From assembly GCA_938044055.1 (NCBI GenBank), contig CALIQO010000647.1, forward strand, positions 1 through 15,979: 15,979 nucleotides of DNA, in the 5' to 3' direction. Shown piece by piece: positions 9,134 to 15,979 of this stretch. The position numbers and the translations under genes are program-made. The notes under the pieces are model-generated. The model did not search any database. It was not told the origin of the DNA and saw only the letters and a program-made list of their open reading frames with translations. Within the stretch, counting starts at the first letter, position 1. Each line of letters opens with the position of its first letter. This DNA comes from an uncultured Saprospiraceae bacterium. Lineage in GTDB: Bacteria; Bacteroidota; Bacteroidia; Chitinophagales; Saprospiraceae.

Positions 9134-10948
9134 ATGGCTGATATTATTCAGCTTCTTCCGGACTCCATAGCTAACCAGATTGCCGCAGGAGAGGTAATCC
9201 AGCGACCAGCATCTGTCGTAAAAGAACTGATGGAGAATGCCATCGATGCTGGCTCTACAGAAATCAAGTTGATTGTCAAGGATTCTGGAAAAACCATGAT
9301 TCAGGTAATTGACAACGGCAAAGGTATGTCAGAACCTGATGCTCGTATGAGCTTCGAACGACATGCAACATCTAAGATTAGATCCGCTGCCGATTTATTT
9401 TCTATCCAGACTATGGGTTTTAGAGGAGAAGCCCTAGCTTCTATAGCAGCGATTGCGCATGTAGATTTAGTTACAAGAAAATCAGAAAGTGAGGTAGGAA
9501 GCCACTTAGTAGTCAGAGGATCTAAAGTAGAAAAGCAAGAAGTATGTCAAGCGGCACCAGGAACCACCTTCACGGTTAGAAATCTTTTTTACAATGTACC
9601 AGCAAGAAGAAAGTTTCTAAAATCAGACCCTGTCGAGCTCCGACATATCATGGAAGAATTTCACCGCGTAGTTATTGCGCATCCAGATATTTTTTTTGTC
9701 ATGCATCACAATGACAATGAAACATACCATTTGCCAGCGAGCAATCTGAGACAACGGATAATCAATGTATTCGGAAAACTGTACAACGAGAGGGTTGTAC
9801 CAGTCCATGAAGACACCGACTCGATTACGATAGAAGGATTTATCGGAAAACCAGAGGCGTCTAAAAAAACGAAAGGCGAGCAGTATATCTTTGTCAATAA
9901 GAGATTTATTAAAAGCCATTATCTCAACCATGCTATACGGTCAGCATTCGAGGAATTGATTACCAAGGATCAACATCCATTTTATGTTCTTTTTCTTGAA
10001 ATGGATCCTGCGGGTATCGATGTCAATGTGCACCCTACTAAGACTGAAATAAAATTCGAGGAAGAACGACTGATATATAATTATGTCAAAGTCTCGATCA
10101 AGCATGCACTCGGCCAGTATAATGTTATTCCGGCTATTGATTTCGATGTGGATTACAATTTCTCTAGACCGCAAGAAGTTGCAACGATGGTTAAACCATC
10201 AAAAATGAATGAAGTTGATCGCAGTATTCCGGAACTCGACAATCTGAAGAAAGACAACTTGTCTGCCTGGCAATCTATCTATGATGGACTAGAAGGTGAC
10301 AATCAACCGGACCATTCTATACGGATCGAAAGCAAGTTTACCCAGCAAGAAATAGAAGAAACAGACAACCAGTCTTCTGGAGGAAAAGAACCATACCACC
10401 TCCACAATTCATACATAATATCTCAGATTAAGTCTGGATTTCTGGTAATCGATCAGCAGTCGGCACATGAGCGCATTCTCTATGATCAATACCTTAAATC
10501 AATGGAAGCGACGGCGCTTCCTACACAGAAGCAGCTTTTTCCAGTTACCATCGAACTGAACAATGCGCGAGCAGAGTTGTTGAAGTCAATTCTAGACAAG
10601 GTTAATGTTCTGGGTTTCGAAGTTGAAGAATTCGGAGAATCTACATTCATCATACATGGAATCCCTGTCGGATTAGATAGTGCAGAAAAAGGTTCTGAAA
10701 TGATCGAGGCTTTGATTGATCAATATGAAAGAAATCTAGAATTTCAGTTGGGTATCAATGAGAATGTAGCACGGTCTATGGCGATATCAGCGGGAATGAA
10801 AAAAGGAACACCGCTTACTAGTGAAGAAAGAAATGCGTTGATTGATCAATTGTTTGCTTGTGAGGTTCCGTTTAAAAGCCCCAGTGGTAAGAAGTGTTTT
10901 GTGTCTATAGACATAGAAGAATTGATGAAAAGATTTAAAGGAGTATGA
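9134..10948 (+). CDS. mutL: DNA mismatch repair protein MutL
   Basis: Mismatch-repair matchmaker of 604 residues that couples MutS recognition to downstream strand processing. The N-terminal GHKL ATPase is complete: QIAAGEVIQRP (15-25), E34 and N35 in ELMENAIDAG, DNGKGM (60-65), RHATSKI (76-82) and GFRGEAL (95-101). The second domain includes FVNKRFI (253-259) and DVNVHPTKTEI (296-306). A low-complexity linker at about 345-418 leads to the C-terminal dimerisation domain. There the usual endonuclease motif DQHA(x)2E(x)4E reads DQQSAHE...D (440-451), so the His, Ala and last Glu are replaced. The usual CPHGRP site is replaced by SPSGKK (582-587). Metal binding and nicking are therefore doubtful. 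Its TGA overlaps the next ATG (10945-10948). Confidence 0.95.
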   Translation: MADIIQLLPDSIANQIAAGEVIQRPASVVKELMENAIDAGSTEIKLIVKDSGKTMIQVIDNGKGMSEPDARMSFERHATSKIRSAADLFSIQTMGFRGEALASIAAIAHVDLVTRKSESEVGSHLVVRGSKVEKQEVCQAAPGTTFTVRNLFYNVPARRKFLKSDPVELRHIMEEFHRVVIAHPDIFFVMHHNDNETYHLPASNLRQRIINVFGKLYNERVVPVHEDTDSITIEGFIGKPEASKKTKGEQYIFVNKRFIKSHYLNHAIRSAFEELITKDQHPFYVLFLEMDPAGIDVNVHPTKTEIKFEEERLIYNYVKVSIKHALGQYNVIPAIDFDVDYNFSRPQEVATMVKPSKMNEVDRSIPELDNLKKDNLSAWQSIYDGLEGDNQPDHSIRIESKFTQQEIEETDNQSSGGKEPYHLHNSYIISQIKSGFLVIDQQSAHERILYDQYLKSMEATALPTQKQLFPVTIELNNARAELLKSILDKVNVLGFEVEEFGESTFIIHGIPVGLDSAEKGSEMIEALIDQYERNLEFQLGINENVARSMAISAGMKKGTPLTSEERNALIDQLFACEVPFKSPSGKKCFVSIDIEELMKRFKGV

Positions 10949-11523
10949 TTAGATTAACAGAAACGGTAAAGTTTATCATTTTTTTAAATGTGCTTGTTTT
11001 TCTTGCCCTTCAAGTAAGTCAAAACATGAATTTTGATTTAAGACCTTATTTTCAATTATACACACAAGATACGGGTGGGTTTAAACCTATGCAGTTGGTG
11101 ACCAATATGTTTACTCATATGACTTTCAGACACTTGCTATTTAATATGCTTGTTTTTGTTTTTTTAGGACCTATGGTGGAACAGACGCTGGGAGGAAAAA
11201 GGTTTTTAATAATTGTACTACTTGCTGGAATAATCGGAGGAGTAGCCCAGTTTTTCTTGTCCCATAATGCAGTTATATATGGTGCTTCTGGTGCGGCAAT
11301 GGGAATTACACTCGCTTTTGCTGGGATGTTTCCTAATCTAAGACTTATGTTATTATTTCCGCCTATTCCCATAAAAGCTAAGTATATAGCGTTAGGTATA
11401 GTAGGAATAGATATATATTCTCAGTTTACAGGCAACACAGGGATAGGCCATTATGCCCACCTAGCAGGTGCGGCAGTAGGATTTATCCTAGTCTGGTATT
11501 GGGGAAAACTAAACTTAAGGTGA
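10945..11523 (+). CDS. Rhomboid family intramembrane serine protease (first copy)
   Basis: Polytopic membrane protease of 192 residues, close to the minimal six-helix rhomboid core, that would cleave transmembrane substrates within the bilayer. The catalytic set is present: the oxyanion-side H63 and N67 in HLLFN, the nucleophile S115 in YGASG, and the general base H172 in AHLAG. About six hydrophobic segments are visible, from residue 8 to 187. There is no soluble extension, unlike its neighbour. The start overlaps the mutL stop by 4 bases, and the next rhomboid begins 1 base after its stop. These spacings imply tight translational coupling. Substrates cannot be inferred from sequence. Confidence 0.92.
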   Translation: MIRLTETVKFIIFLNVLVFLALQVSQNMNFDLRPYFQLYTQDTGGFKPMQLVTNMFTHMTFRHLLFNMLVFVFLGPMVEQTLGGKRFLIIVLLAGIIGGVAQFFLSHNAVIYGASGAAMGITLAFAGMFPNLRLMLLFPPIPIKAKYIALGIVGIDIYSQFTGNTGIGHYAHLAGAAVGFILVWYWGKLNLR

Positions 11524-11524
11524 T

Positions 11525-12421
11525 ATGTTTCAATCCATCTTGGATGATTTAAAACAGGCGATTCGATCGGGAAATATGATCACAAGACTGATCATTATTA
11601 ACTGCATTGTATTCCTATTTACAGCCATAGGAGGAGCACTGTTTCCTGCAGCCTACGATGTTATATTCCCTTATATCGCCCTGCCAGGGAGTTTATTCGA
11701 ATTGGTGACAAGACCATGGACCGTAATCACCCATATGTTTGTCCATGCAGGAACGATGCACTTGTTGTTCAATATGTTATTCCTGTATTGGTTCGGAAGG
11801 ATTGTAGGTGATTTACTAGGGGATAGAAGAATTTTACCATTGTATTTCCTAGGTGGACTTGTAGGGGCAATAGCTTATATAGTCAGCCACCAACTTCTGC
11901 CTTCAGCAGTCGGTCCATATGCAGTCGGTGCATCAGCAGCTATTATGTGCATGGTAGCAACTGCTGGAGCAATCGCCCCAGATTACATCATCCGCTTGAT
12001 TTTTATAGGAGATGTACGGCTGAAGTATGTCGTACTGTTCATAATATTTATGGACTTGATAGGTGCAACAGAAGGAAATACTGGAGGACATATTGCTCAC
12101 TTAGGTGGTGCAGCATTTGGTTTTATATTCGTCAGACAACTACATGAAGGGACAGACTTGAGTCGCCCTATGGAAAATTTTCTGAATAAAATAAGAGGAT
12201 GGGTTAACGAAACCCCAGAAGAAACCAAGATTAGGAAGAAAAAGAAAACCCCACTTAAGGTAGCTCATAAAGGAAAGCCAGCCCATAAACAAGATAATTC
12301 TCCTAAATCCCAGAATTTTCAAGCAGAGCTAGATAGGATTCTGGATAAGATAAAAGACGATGGATACGAAAGCCTGACTGCCGAAGAGAAAGAATTTTTA
12401 TTTCAAGCAAGTAAAAAGTAA
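11525..12421 (+). CDS. Rhomboid family intramembrane serine protease with C-terminal extension
   Basis: Second rhomboid, 298 residues. The membrane core spans about 20-207 and has H79 and N83 in HLLFN, nucleophile S137 in VGASAA and base H192 in AHLGG. The fourth residue of the usual GxSG motif is Ala (GASA), which I recall from other Bacteroidota members and which leaves Ser-His intact. After the last helix comes a soluble tail of about 90 residues. It has a very basic stretch (KIRKKKKTPLK, 235-245) and a conserved-looking helical end, LDRILDKIKDDGYESLTAEE (269-288), typical of Bacteroidota rhomboids. The tail probably lies in the cytoplasm; its role is unknown. It sits 1 base after the first copy and differs enough from it to be an old duplicate. 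Confidence 0.92.
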   Translation: MFQSILDDLKQAIRSGNMITRLIIINCIVFLFTAIGGALFPAAYDVIFPYIALPGSLFELVTRPWTVITHMFVHAGTMHLLFNMLFLYWFGRIVGDLLGDRRILPLYFLGGLVGAIAYIVSHQLLPSAVGPYAVGASAAIMCMVATAGAIAPDYIIRLIFIGDVRLKYVVLFIIFMDLIGATEGNTGGHIAHLGGAAFGFIFVRQLHEGTDLSRPMENFLNKIRGWVNETPEETKIRKKKKTPLKVAHKGKPAHKQDNSPKSQNFQAELDRILDKIKDDGYESLTAEEKEFLFQASKK

Positions 12422-12424
12422 GGG

Positions 12425-13459
12425 GTGAAGTTTATAAAACAAGGACTGATCACGATTAATGTTCTGGTAGTATTTGCGACAGCGCTTGCATTTCTTACTT
12501 CCATAGTTCCTCCAGATAAGTTGTGGGTATTCACCTATTTCGGATTGTTCTATCCGCTACTGTTTTTTATTAATTGCCTTTTCATCATGTTGTGGTTATT
12601 CATGGACGTCAAGTGGATCATACCTTCTCTACTTACCTTGCTTCTAGGATGGAATTATACAACAGGTTTTATAGGGATTAGAGGCGGTGGAGAGACTACA
12701 GACAGTTCTATAAGAGTACTTACTTATAATTCTCATTTCTTTCGATCTCTATCTGGAGATAAAGATCCTAATGAGTCTATTAAGCGTTTTTTTAAATCGA
12801 TTGATGACATAGACTTGATTGCGCTGCAAGAATTAAATTATAACAAGATCAATCTAGTAATGGACATTTATGATGGATATAATCTCATCGTAAAGAAACC
12901 GATAAGGAATGCCATTATAACCAAGCACAAGCTTATACAACAAGGGAACATAGATTTTGGGACACTGACTAATTCTTGCATCTGGGCTGACATCGCCATC
13001 AAGGAAGATACTGTACGTGTATATTCTATTCACCTTCAGTCTAATAACATTACCAGTGATGCTAATAAGGTTATAAAGGAAATGGACTTACAAGAAAAAA
13101 AGACCTGGTCCGGCGCTAAAAGCATCTTGACTAAATATCTTAAGACCGCTACAGAGCGATCTGATCAAGCTAGTCAGATAAGGGAACACGCTGAAACTTC
13201 ACCTTATCCAGTCATATTTTTGGGAGATTTCAACGACCCTCCTTCTTCTTATACTTATAAGTTGATGTCGGATAACATGAGAGATGCCTTCCGAGAAAAA
13301 GGGAGTGGTATAGGATCTACCTACGGAGGAAAAATTCCTTTTCTTAGAATCGATTACATTATGACAGACCCTCGGATACGCATAATGGATTATAAAACGC
13401 TTGAGGTAGCTCACTCTGATCATTTTCCAATCTCTGCTTCTATAGAGATAGGCGAGTAA
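12425..13459 (+). CDS. Membrane-anchored endonuclease/exonuclease/phosphatase-family protein
   Basis: Protein of 344 residues with three N-terminal hydrophobic segments (about 7-28, 33-60, 63-84) followed by an EEP-fold domain. The metallohydrolase motifs are all in place: N102 in LTYNSH, E136 in ALQEL, H203 in SIHLQS, D268 and N270 in GDFND, D310 in RIDYI, and the terminal SDH (331-333). The fold acts on phosphodiesters or phosphomonoesters, so DNA, RNA, nucleotides, phospholipids or inositol phosphates are all possible. The membrane anchor argues for an extracytoplasmic or membrane-lipid substrate. The start is GTG at 12425: an in-frame stop lies just upstream at 12419, and the next in-frame ATG would remove the first helices. 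It sits 3 bases after rhomboid 2 and is the last gene of the run. Confidence 0.88.
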   Translation: MKFIKQGLITINVLVVFATALAFLTSIVPPDKLWVFTYFGLFYPLLFFINCLFIMLWLFMDVKWIIPSLLTLLLGWNYTTGFIGIRGGGETTDSSIRVLTYNSHFFRSLSGDKDPNESIKRFFKSIDDIDLIALQELNYNKINLVMDIYDGYNLIVKKPIRNAIITKHKLIQQGNIDFGTLTNSCIWADIAIKEDTVRVYSIHLQSNNITSDANKVIKEMDLQEKKTWSGAKSILTKYLKTATERSDQASQIREHAETSPYPVIFLGDFNDPPSSYTYKLMSDNMRDAFREKGSGIGSTYGGKIPFLRIDYIMTDPRIRIMDYKTLEVAHSDHFPISASIEIGE

Positions 13460-13501
13460 GTATGGAAACACATTAAAAAATTTATGAAGTAATTAACAGC
13501 A

Positions 13502-13518
13502 CCTTCCTTGCCGGAAGG
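13502..13518. promoter_or_regulatory. 6-bp inverted repeat over the cysS -33 region
   Basis: CCTTCC (13502-13507) and GGAAGG (13513-13518) are exact inverted repeats around TTGCC. The repeat sits in the 84-base gap after the EEP gene, and its loop contains the TTG of the putative -33 element of cysS. No T-run follows directly, so as a terminator it would be poor. An operator overlapping the promoter is possible. Confidence 0.35.
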
Positions 13519-13539
13519 CTAGGGATAATTCTATTTTTG
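13507..13539 (+). promoter_or_regulatory. Bacteroidota-type promoter of cysS
   Basis: TATTTTTG (13532-13539) matches the -7 consensus TAnnTTTG exactly. CTTG (13507-13510) lies 21 bases upstream, inside the usual spacing for a -33 TTTG element. The -7 box ends only 4 bases before the ATG at 13544, so transcription should begin at or within a few bases of the start codon. Confidence 0.65.
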
Positions 13540-13543
13540 CGAG

Positions 13544-15019
13544 ATGAAGAATCTGAAGTTTTATAACAGTCTGACGAGATCGAAAGATACCTTCACACCG
13601 ATTAAAGAAGGTTATGTAGGGATGTATGTATGTGGACCTACTGTTTATAATGATGTACACTTAGGAAATTGCCGTACGTTTGTGAGTTTTGATATCATCT
13701 ATAGATACCTATTGTATCTAGGATATAAGGTGAGATATGTGCGTAATATCACAGATGTAGGTCACCTTCTCGATGATGGAGAAGATAGAATATTAAAAGG
13801 AGCAAGACTGGAACAACTAGAGCCTATGGAAGTCGTCCAGAAGTATACCAACGGGTTTCATAAAATGATGACAATCTTCAACACCTTGAAGCCGAGCATA
13901 GAACCTCGAGCTACTGGACACATTATCGAGCAGATAGAAATGGTCCAGAAGATTCTGGATAACGGTTATGCCTATGTGAAAAACGGATCTGTATACTTCG
14001 ATACAGTTAAGTTTTCTAAAGAAAAAGACATCTATGGAAAATTATCTGGACGAGTTATAGACGAATTGTTTTCTGAAACAAGAGAGTTGAAAAATCAAGG
14101 AGAGAAAAATCACCCATCTGATTTCGCAATCTGGATGAAGGCATCTCCGGAACATATTATGAAGTGGAACAGTCCATGGTCAGAAGGATTTCCTGGCTGG
14201 CACCTCGAGTGTTCTGCAATGAGTACGAAGTACCTAGGAGAAAAATTCGATATCCATGGAGGAGGGAATGACTTAAAATTTCCACATCATGAGAACGAAG
14301 TAGCGCAGAATGTAGGAGCGTGTAACTGTGCCCCAGTTAACTATTGGCTGCATACCAACATGCTTCTCATGAATGGTAAGAAGATGTCTAAGAGCGATGG
14401 CAATACCATTTCTCCTGAGCAGTTATTCTCAGGAGAAAGCGAGCATATCCAGAAAGGATATAGCCCGATGGTTGTACGTTTTTTCATTCTTCAATCACAT
14501 TATAGAAGCACACTAGATATCAACGATGAAGCATTGCTTGCTGCAGAGAAAGGATATAAAAGATTGATGGAAGGTTATAAGACGCTTTCTTCTCTAGAAG
14601 TGAGTGGAAGTACAGCAGGGGAGAAGGATGCAGAAATTATAAATCTTGTAGAAGGGGCTGTTGAAGATATGAATGATGACTTCAATACTCCGCGAGCAAT
14701 GGCTAAGTATTTCGAACTGGTTAGCATCGTCAATGGATTAAACGATGGAAAGATCGATAAGTCTAGTGTTATGCAATCGACTTTAGAAACGGCTGTCGAA
14801 AAGATGCGCGGTATGGTTTTCGATGTATTCGGATTGATGGAAGAGATGGCTGCTGATGGTGGTCCTATGGATGGCTTGATGCAACTGGTAATCGAGTTGA
14901 GACAAGAGGCAAGAAACAATAAAGACTGGGGCACATCTGATAAGATCAGAGATACACTTAATGAACTAGAAATATTAATTAAAGATGGCAAAGACGGAAC
15001 AACATGGTCACTAAAATAA
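13544..15019 (+). CDS. cysS: Cysteinyl-tRNA synthetase
   Basis: Class I aminoacyl-tRNA synthetase of 491 residues that charges tRNA-Cys in the cytoplasm. The catalytic domain carries the HIGH-type signature as HLGN (39-42), after MYVCGPTVYN, and KMSKS at 280-284. The zinc ligands that discriminate Cys are C30, C223 (HLECS), H248 and E252 (HHENE). The helical anticodon-side domain follows from about 310, with DDFNTPRA (378-385) and the late DWGTSDKIRD segment (461-470). Length and motif order are normal. It has its own promoter, probably giving a leaderless mRNA. The M28 gene starts 2 bases after its stop, so the two are likely co-transcribed. Confidence 0.97.
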   Translation: MKNLKFYNSLTRSKDTFTPIKEGYVGMYVCGPTVYNDVHLGNCRTFVSFDIIYRYLLYLGYKVRYVRNITDVGHLLDDGEDRILKGARLEQLEPMEVVQKYTNGFHKMMTIFNTLKPSIEPRATGHIIEQIEMVQKILDNGYAYVKNGSVYFDTVKFSKEKDIYGKLSGRVIDELFSETRELKNQGEKNHPSDFAIWMKASPEHIMKWNSPWSEGFPGWHLECSAMSTKYLGEKFDIHGGGNDLKFPHHENEVAQNVGACNCAPVNYWLHTNMLLMNGKKMSKSDGNTISPEQLFSGESEHIQKGYSPMVVRFFILQSHYRSTLDINDEALLAAEKGYKRLMEGYKTLSSLEVSGSTAGEKDAEIINLVEGAVEDMNDDFNTPRAMAKYFELVSIVNGLNDGKIDKSSVMQSTLETAVEKMRGMVFDVFGLMEEMAADGGPMDGLMQLVIELRQEARNNKDWGTSDKIRDTLNELEILIKDGKDGTTWSLK

Positions 15020-15021
15020 CT

Positions 15022-15979
15022 ATGAAGTATAGCTGGATTCTTGTTTTATGGATAGGCATATTATTCTGTGGCATAGGATGTAAATCTGATGCACCGACGC
15101 CAACACCTAAACAAGAAAAACCTACCAAGCCGAGGGTGACCATTCCTAAATTTGACAGAGATTCGGCTTATGCATTTATAGAAAAACAACTTTCATTTGG
15201 TTATAGGGTTCCAGGAACCAAGGAATCTCATGCTTGTAAGGATTGGATGGTTTCTAAATTAAAATCATATGGCGCTCAAGTAATAGAGCAACCTTTTAAA
15301 GCTTCTTTTTTAGATGTAGATAAAGCACAAGCCTACAATGTTATAGCAGAAATTAATCCTGAAAAGAAGCAACGTGTACTTTTATGTGCCCACTGGGATT
15401 CTAGGAAGGTTGCAGAAAAAGATCCTGATGACAAGAAAAAGGACGATCCCATTATGGGGGCCGATGATGGTGCAAGTGGCGTTGCCGCTCTGATTGAAAT
15501 AGCAAGAGTCATATCTCAGTATGAAATAGATTTAGGGGTAGACATCTTATTGTTTGACGCGGAAGATCAGGGTGACGATGCAGGAGGAACCAACTCTTGG
15601 TGCCTTGGCAGTCAGTACTGGAGTAAGAATCCACATAAAGCAGGCTACAATGCAGAGTTCGGAATTCTACTAGATATGATTGCTGCGAAAGGAGCTACGT
15701 TTACCTATGAAGGACATTCCCTTAGCTATGCCCCAAAGGAAATGGAAAAGATATGGACCTTAGCCCACCGCATGGGCAAGCTTGACTTGTTTAAAAAAGT
15801 ACCGACAGGTGCCATTACGGATGATCATTACTGGGTCAATAAAAATCTTGGCATACCTACGGTTGATATAATAAATCGCCCTCAACCTCCTACGAACGGT
15901 CATGGTTTCGGAGATTACCACCATACCCACAGTGATGACATAAGCGTAATCAGTAAGAAAAACCTAGGCTCTGTAGGTC
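15022..15979 (+). CDS. Lipoprotein M28 peptidase / glutaminyl-peptide cyclotransferase-like, 3' end outside window
   Basis: 319 codons are present before the window ends, with no stop reached. The N-terminus is a lipoprotein signal: a hydrophobic run, then lipobox GIGC with C20 as the lipidation site. A Pro/Lys/Thr-rich spacer (23-40) follows. The zinc-hydrolase domain shows LLCAHWDSR (120-128), GADDGASGV (146-154, probable metal ligand D149), LLFDAED (176-182, probable E181 base and D182 ligand) and HHTHSDD (300-306, probable ligand H301). The HWDSR and FDxED forms resemble bacterial glutaminyl-peptide cyclotransferases as much as M28 aminopeptidases. It may therefore cyclise N-terminal Gln of exported proteins or trim peptides in the envelope. 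The substrate cannot be settled by eye. Only the last part of the domain appears to be missing. Confidence 0.9.
   Translation, partial: MKYSWILVLWIGILFCGIGCKSDAPTPTPKQEKPTKPRVTIPKFDRDSAYAFIEKQLSFGYRVPGTKESHACKDWMVSKLKSYGAQVIEQPFKASFLDVDKAQAYNVIAEINPEKKQRVLLCAHWDSRKVAEKDPDDKKKDDPIMGADDGASGVAALIEIARVISQYEIDLGVDILLFDAEDQGDDAGGTNSWCLGSQYWSKNPHKAGYNAEFGILLDMIAAKGATFTYEGHSLSYAPKEMEKIWTLAHRMGKLDLFKKVPTGAITDDHYWVNKNLGIPTVDIINRPQPPTNGHGFGDYHHTHSDDISVISKKNLGSVG

Noticed and set aside
11927..11938. GASA in the second rhomboid as an inactive protease
   Set aside because: The Ser nucleophile (S137) and base His (H192) are both kept. Only the residue after Ser changes, to a small Ala.
13658..13669. HLGN in CysS as a damaged HIGH motif
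   Set aside because: Variation at the second and fourth positions is common in CysRS. The KMSKS motif and all four zinc ligands are intact.

Overview
The window reads as an ordinary, gene-dense piece of chromosome from a member of the Bacteroidota. A marine or aquatic, Saprospiraceae- or Flavobacteriia-like organism is plausible, but genus is not resolvable by eye. The clues are moderately AT-rich DNA, a TAnnTTTG-type -7 promoter element before cysS, few Shine-Dalgarno sites, a MutL with the 'SPSGK' type C-terminus, a secreted S74 protein built from modules common in this phylum, and the mutL-rhomboid-rhomboid-EEP gene order. There is no tRNA, rRNA, CRISPR array, insertion sequence or prophage block. 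No gene-free stretch exceeds 300 bases; the longest is about 233 bases, between gyrB and tsaE.

Left part (1-4870): a left-truncated gene for a secreted TPR-like protein points left. Facing right are a sodium:alanine/glycine symporter (agcS) and a large secreted protein (2339-4804). The large protein combines tail-fibre-like modules, a probable seven-bladed beta-propeller and a C-terminal self-cleaving S74 chaperone domain. A strong bidirectional terminator (4828-4864) separates it from the convergent gyrB.

Centre (4885-13459): gyrB lies on the minus strand. Divergent from it runs a compact plus-strand run that is probably one transcription unit: tsaE, an alanine-dehydrogenase-like gene, a small membrane protein, mutL, two rhomboid proteases and a membrane-anchored endonuclease/exonuclease/phosphatase-family protein. 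Gaps range from -4 to 51 bases, with ATGA overlaps at tsaE/ald and mutL/rhomboid 1. Its products serve tRNA modification, amino-acid metabolism, mismatch repair and membrane proteolysis, so the run mixes housekeeping genes rather than forming one pathway.

Right part (13460-15979): cysS has its own promoter, which looks leaderless. It is followed 2 bases later by a lipoprotein M28 peptidase / glutaminyl-cyclase-like gene cut by the window end.

I did not find an evident new multi-gene system. The points most worth a second look are the propeller-plus-S74 surface protein, the Gln in place of the catalytic His in the Ald-like enzyme, the MutL lacking the usual endonuclease motifs, the uncharacterised small membrane protein before mutL, and two palindromes in promoter regions.
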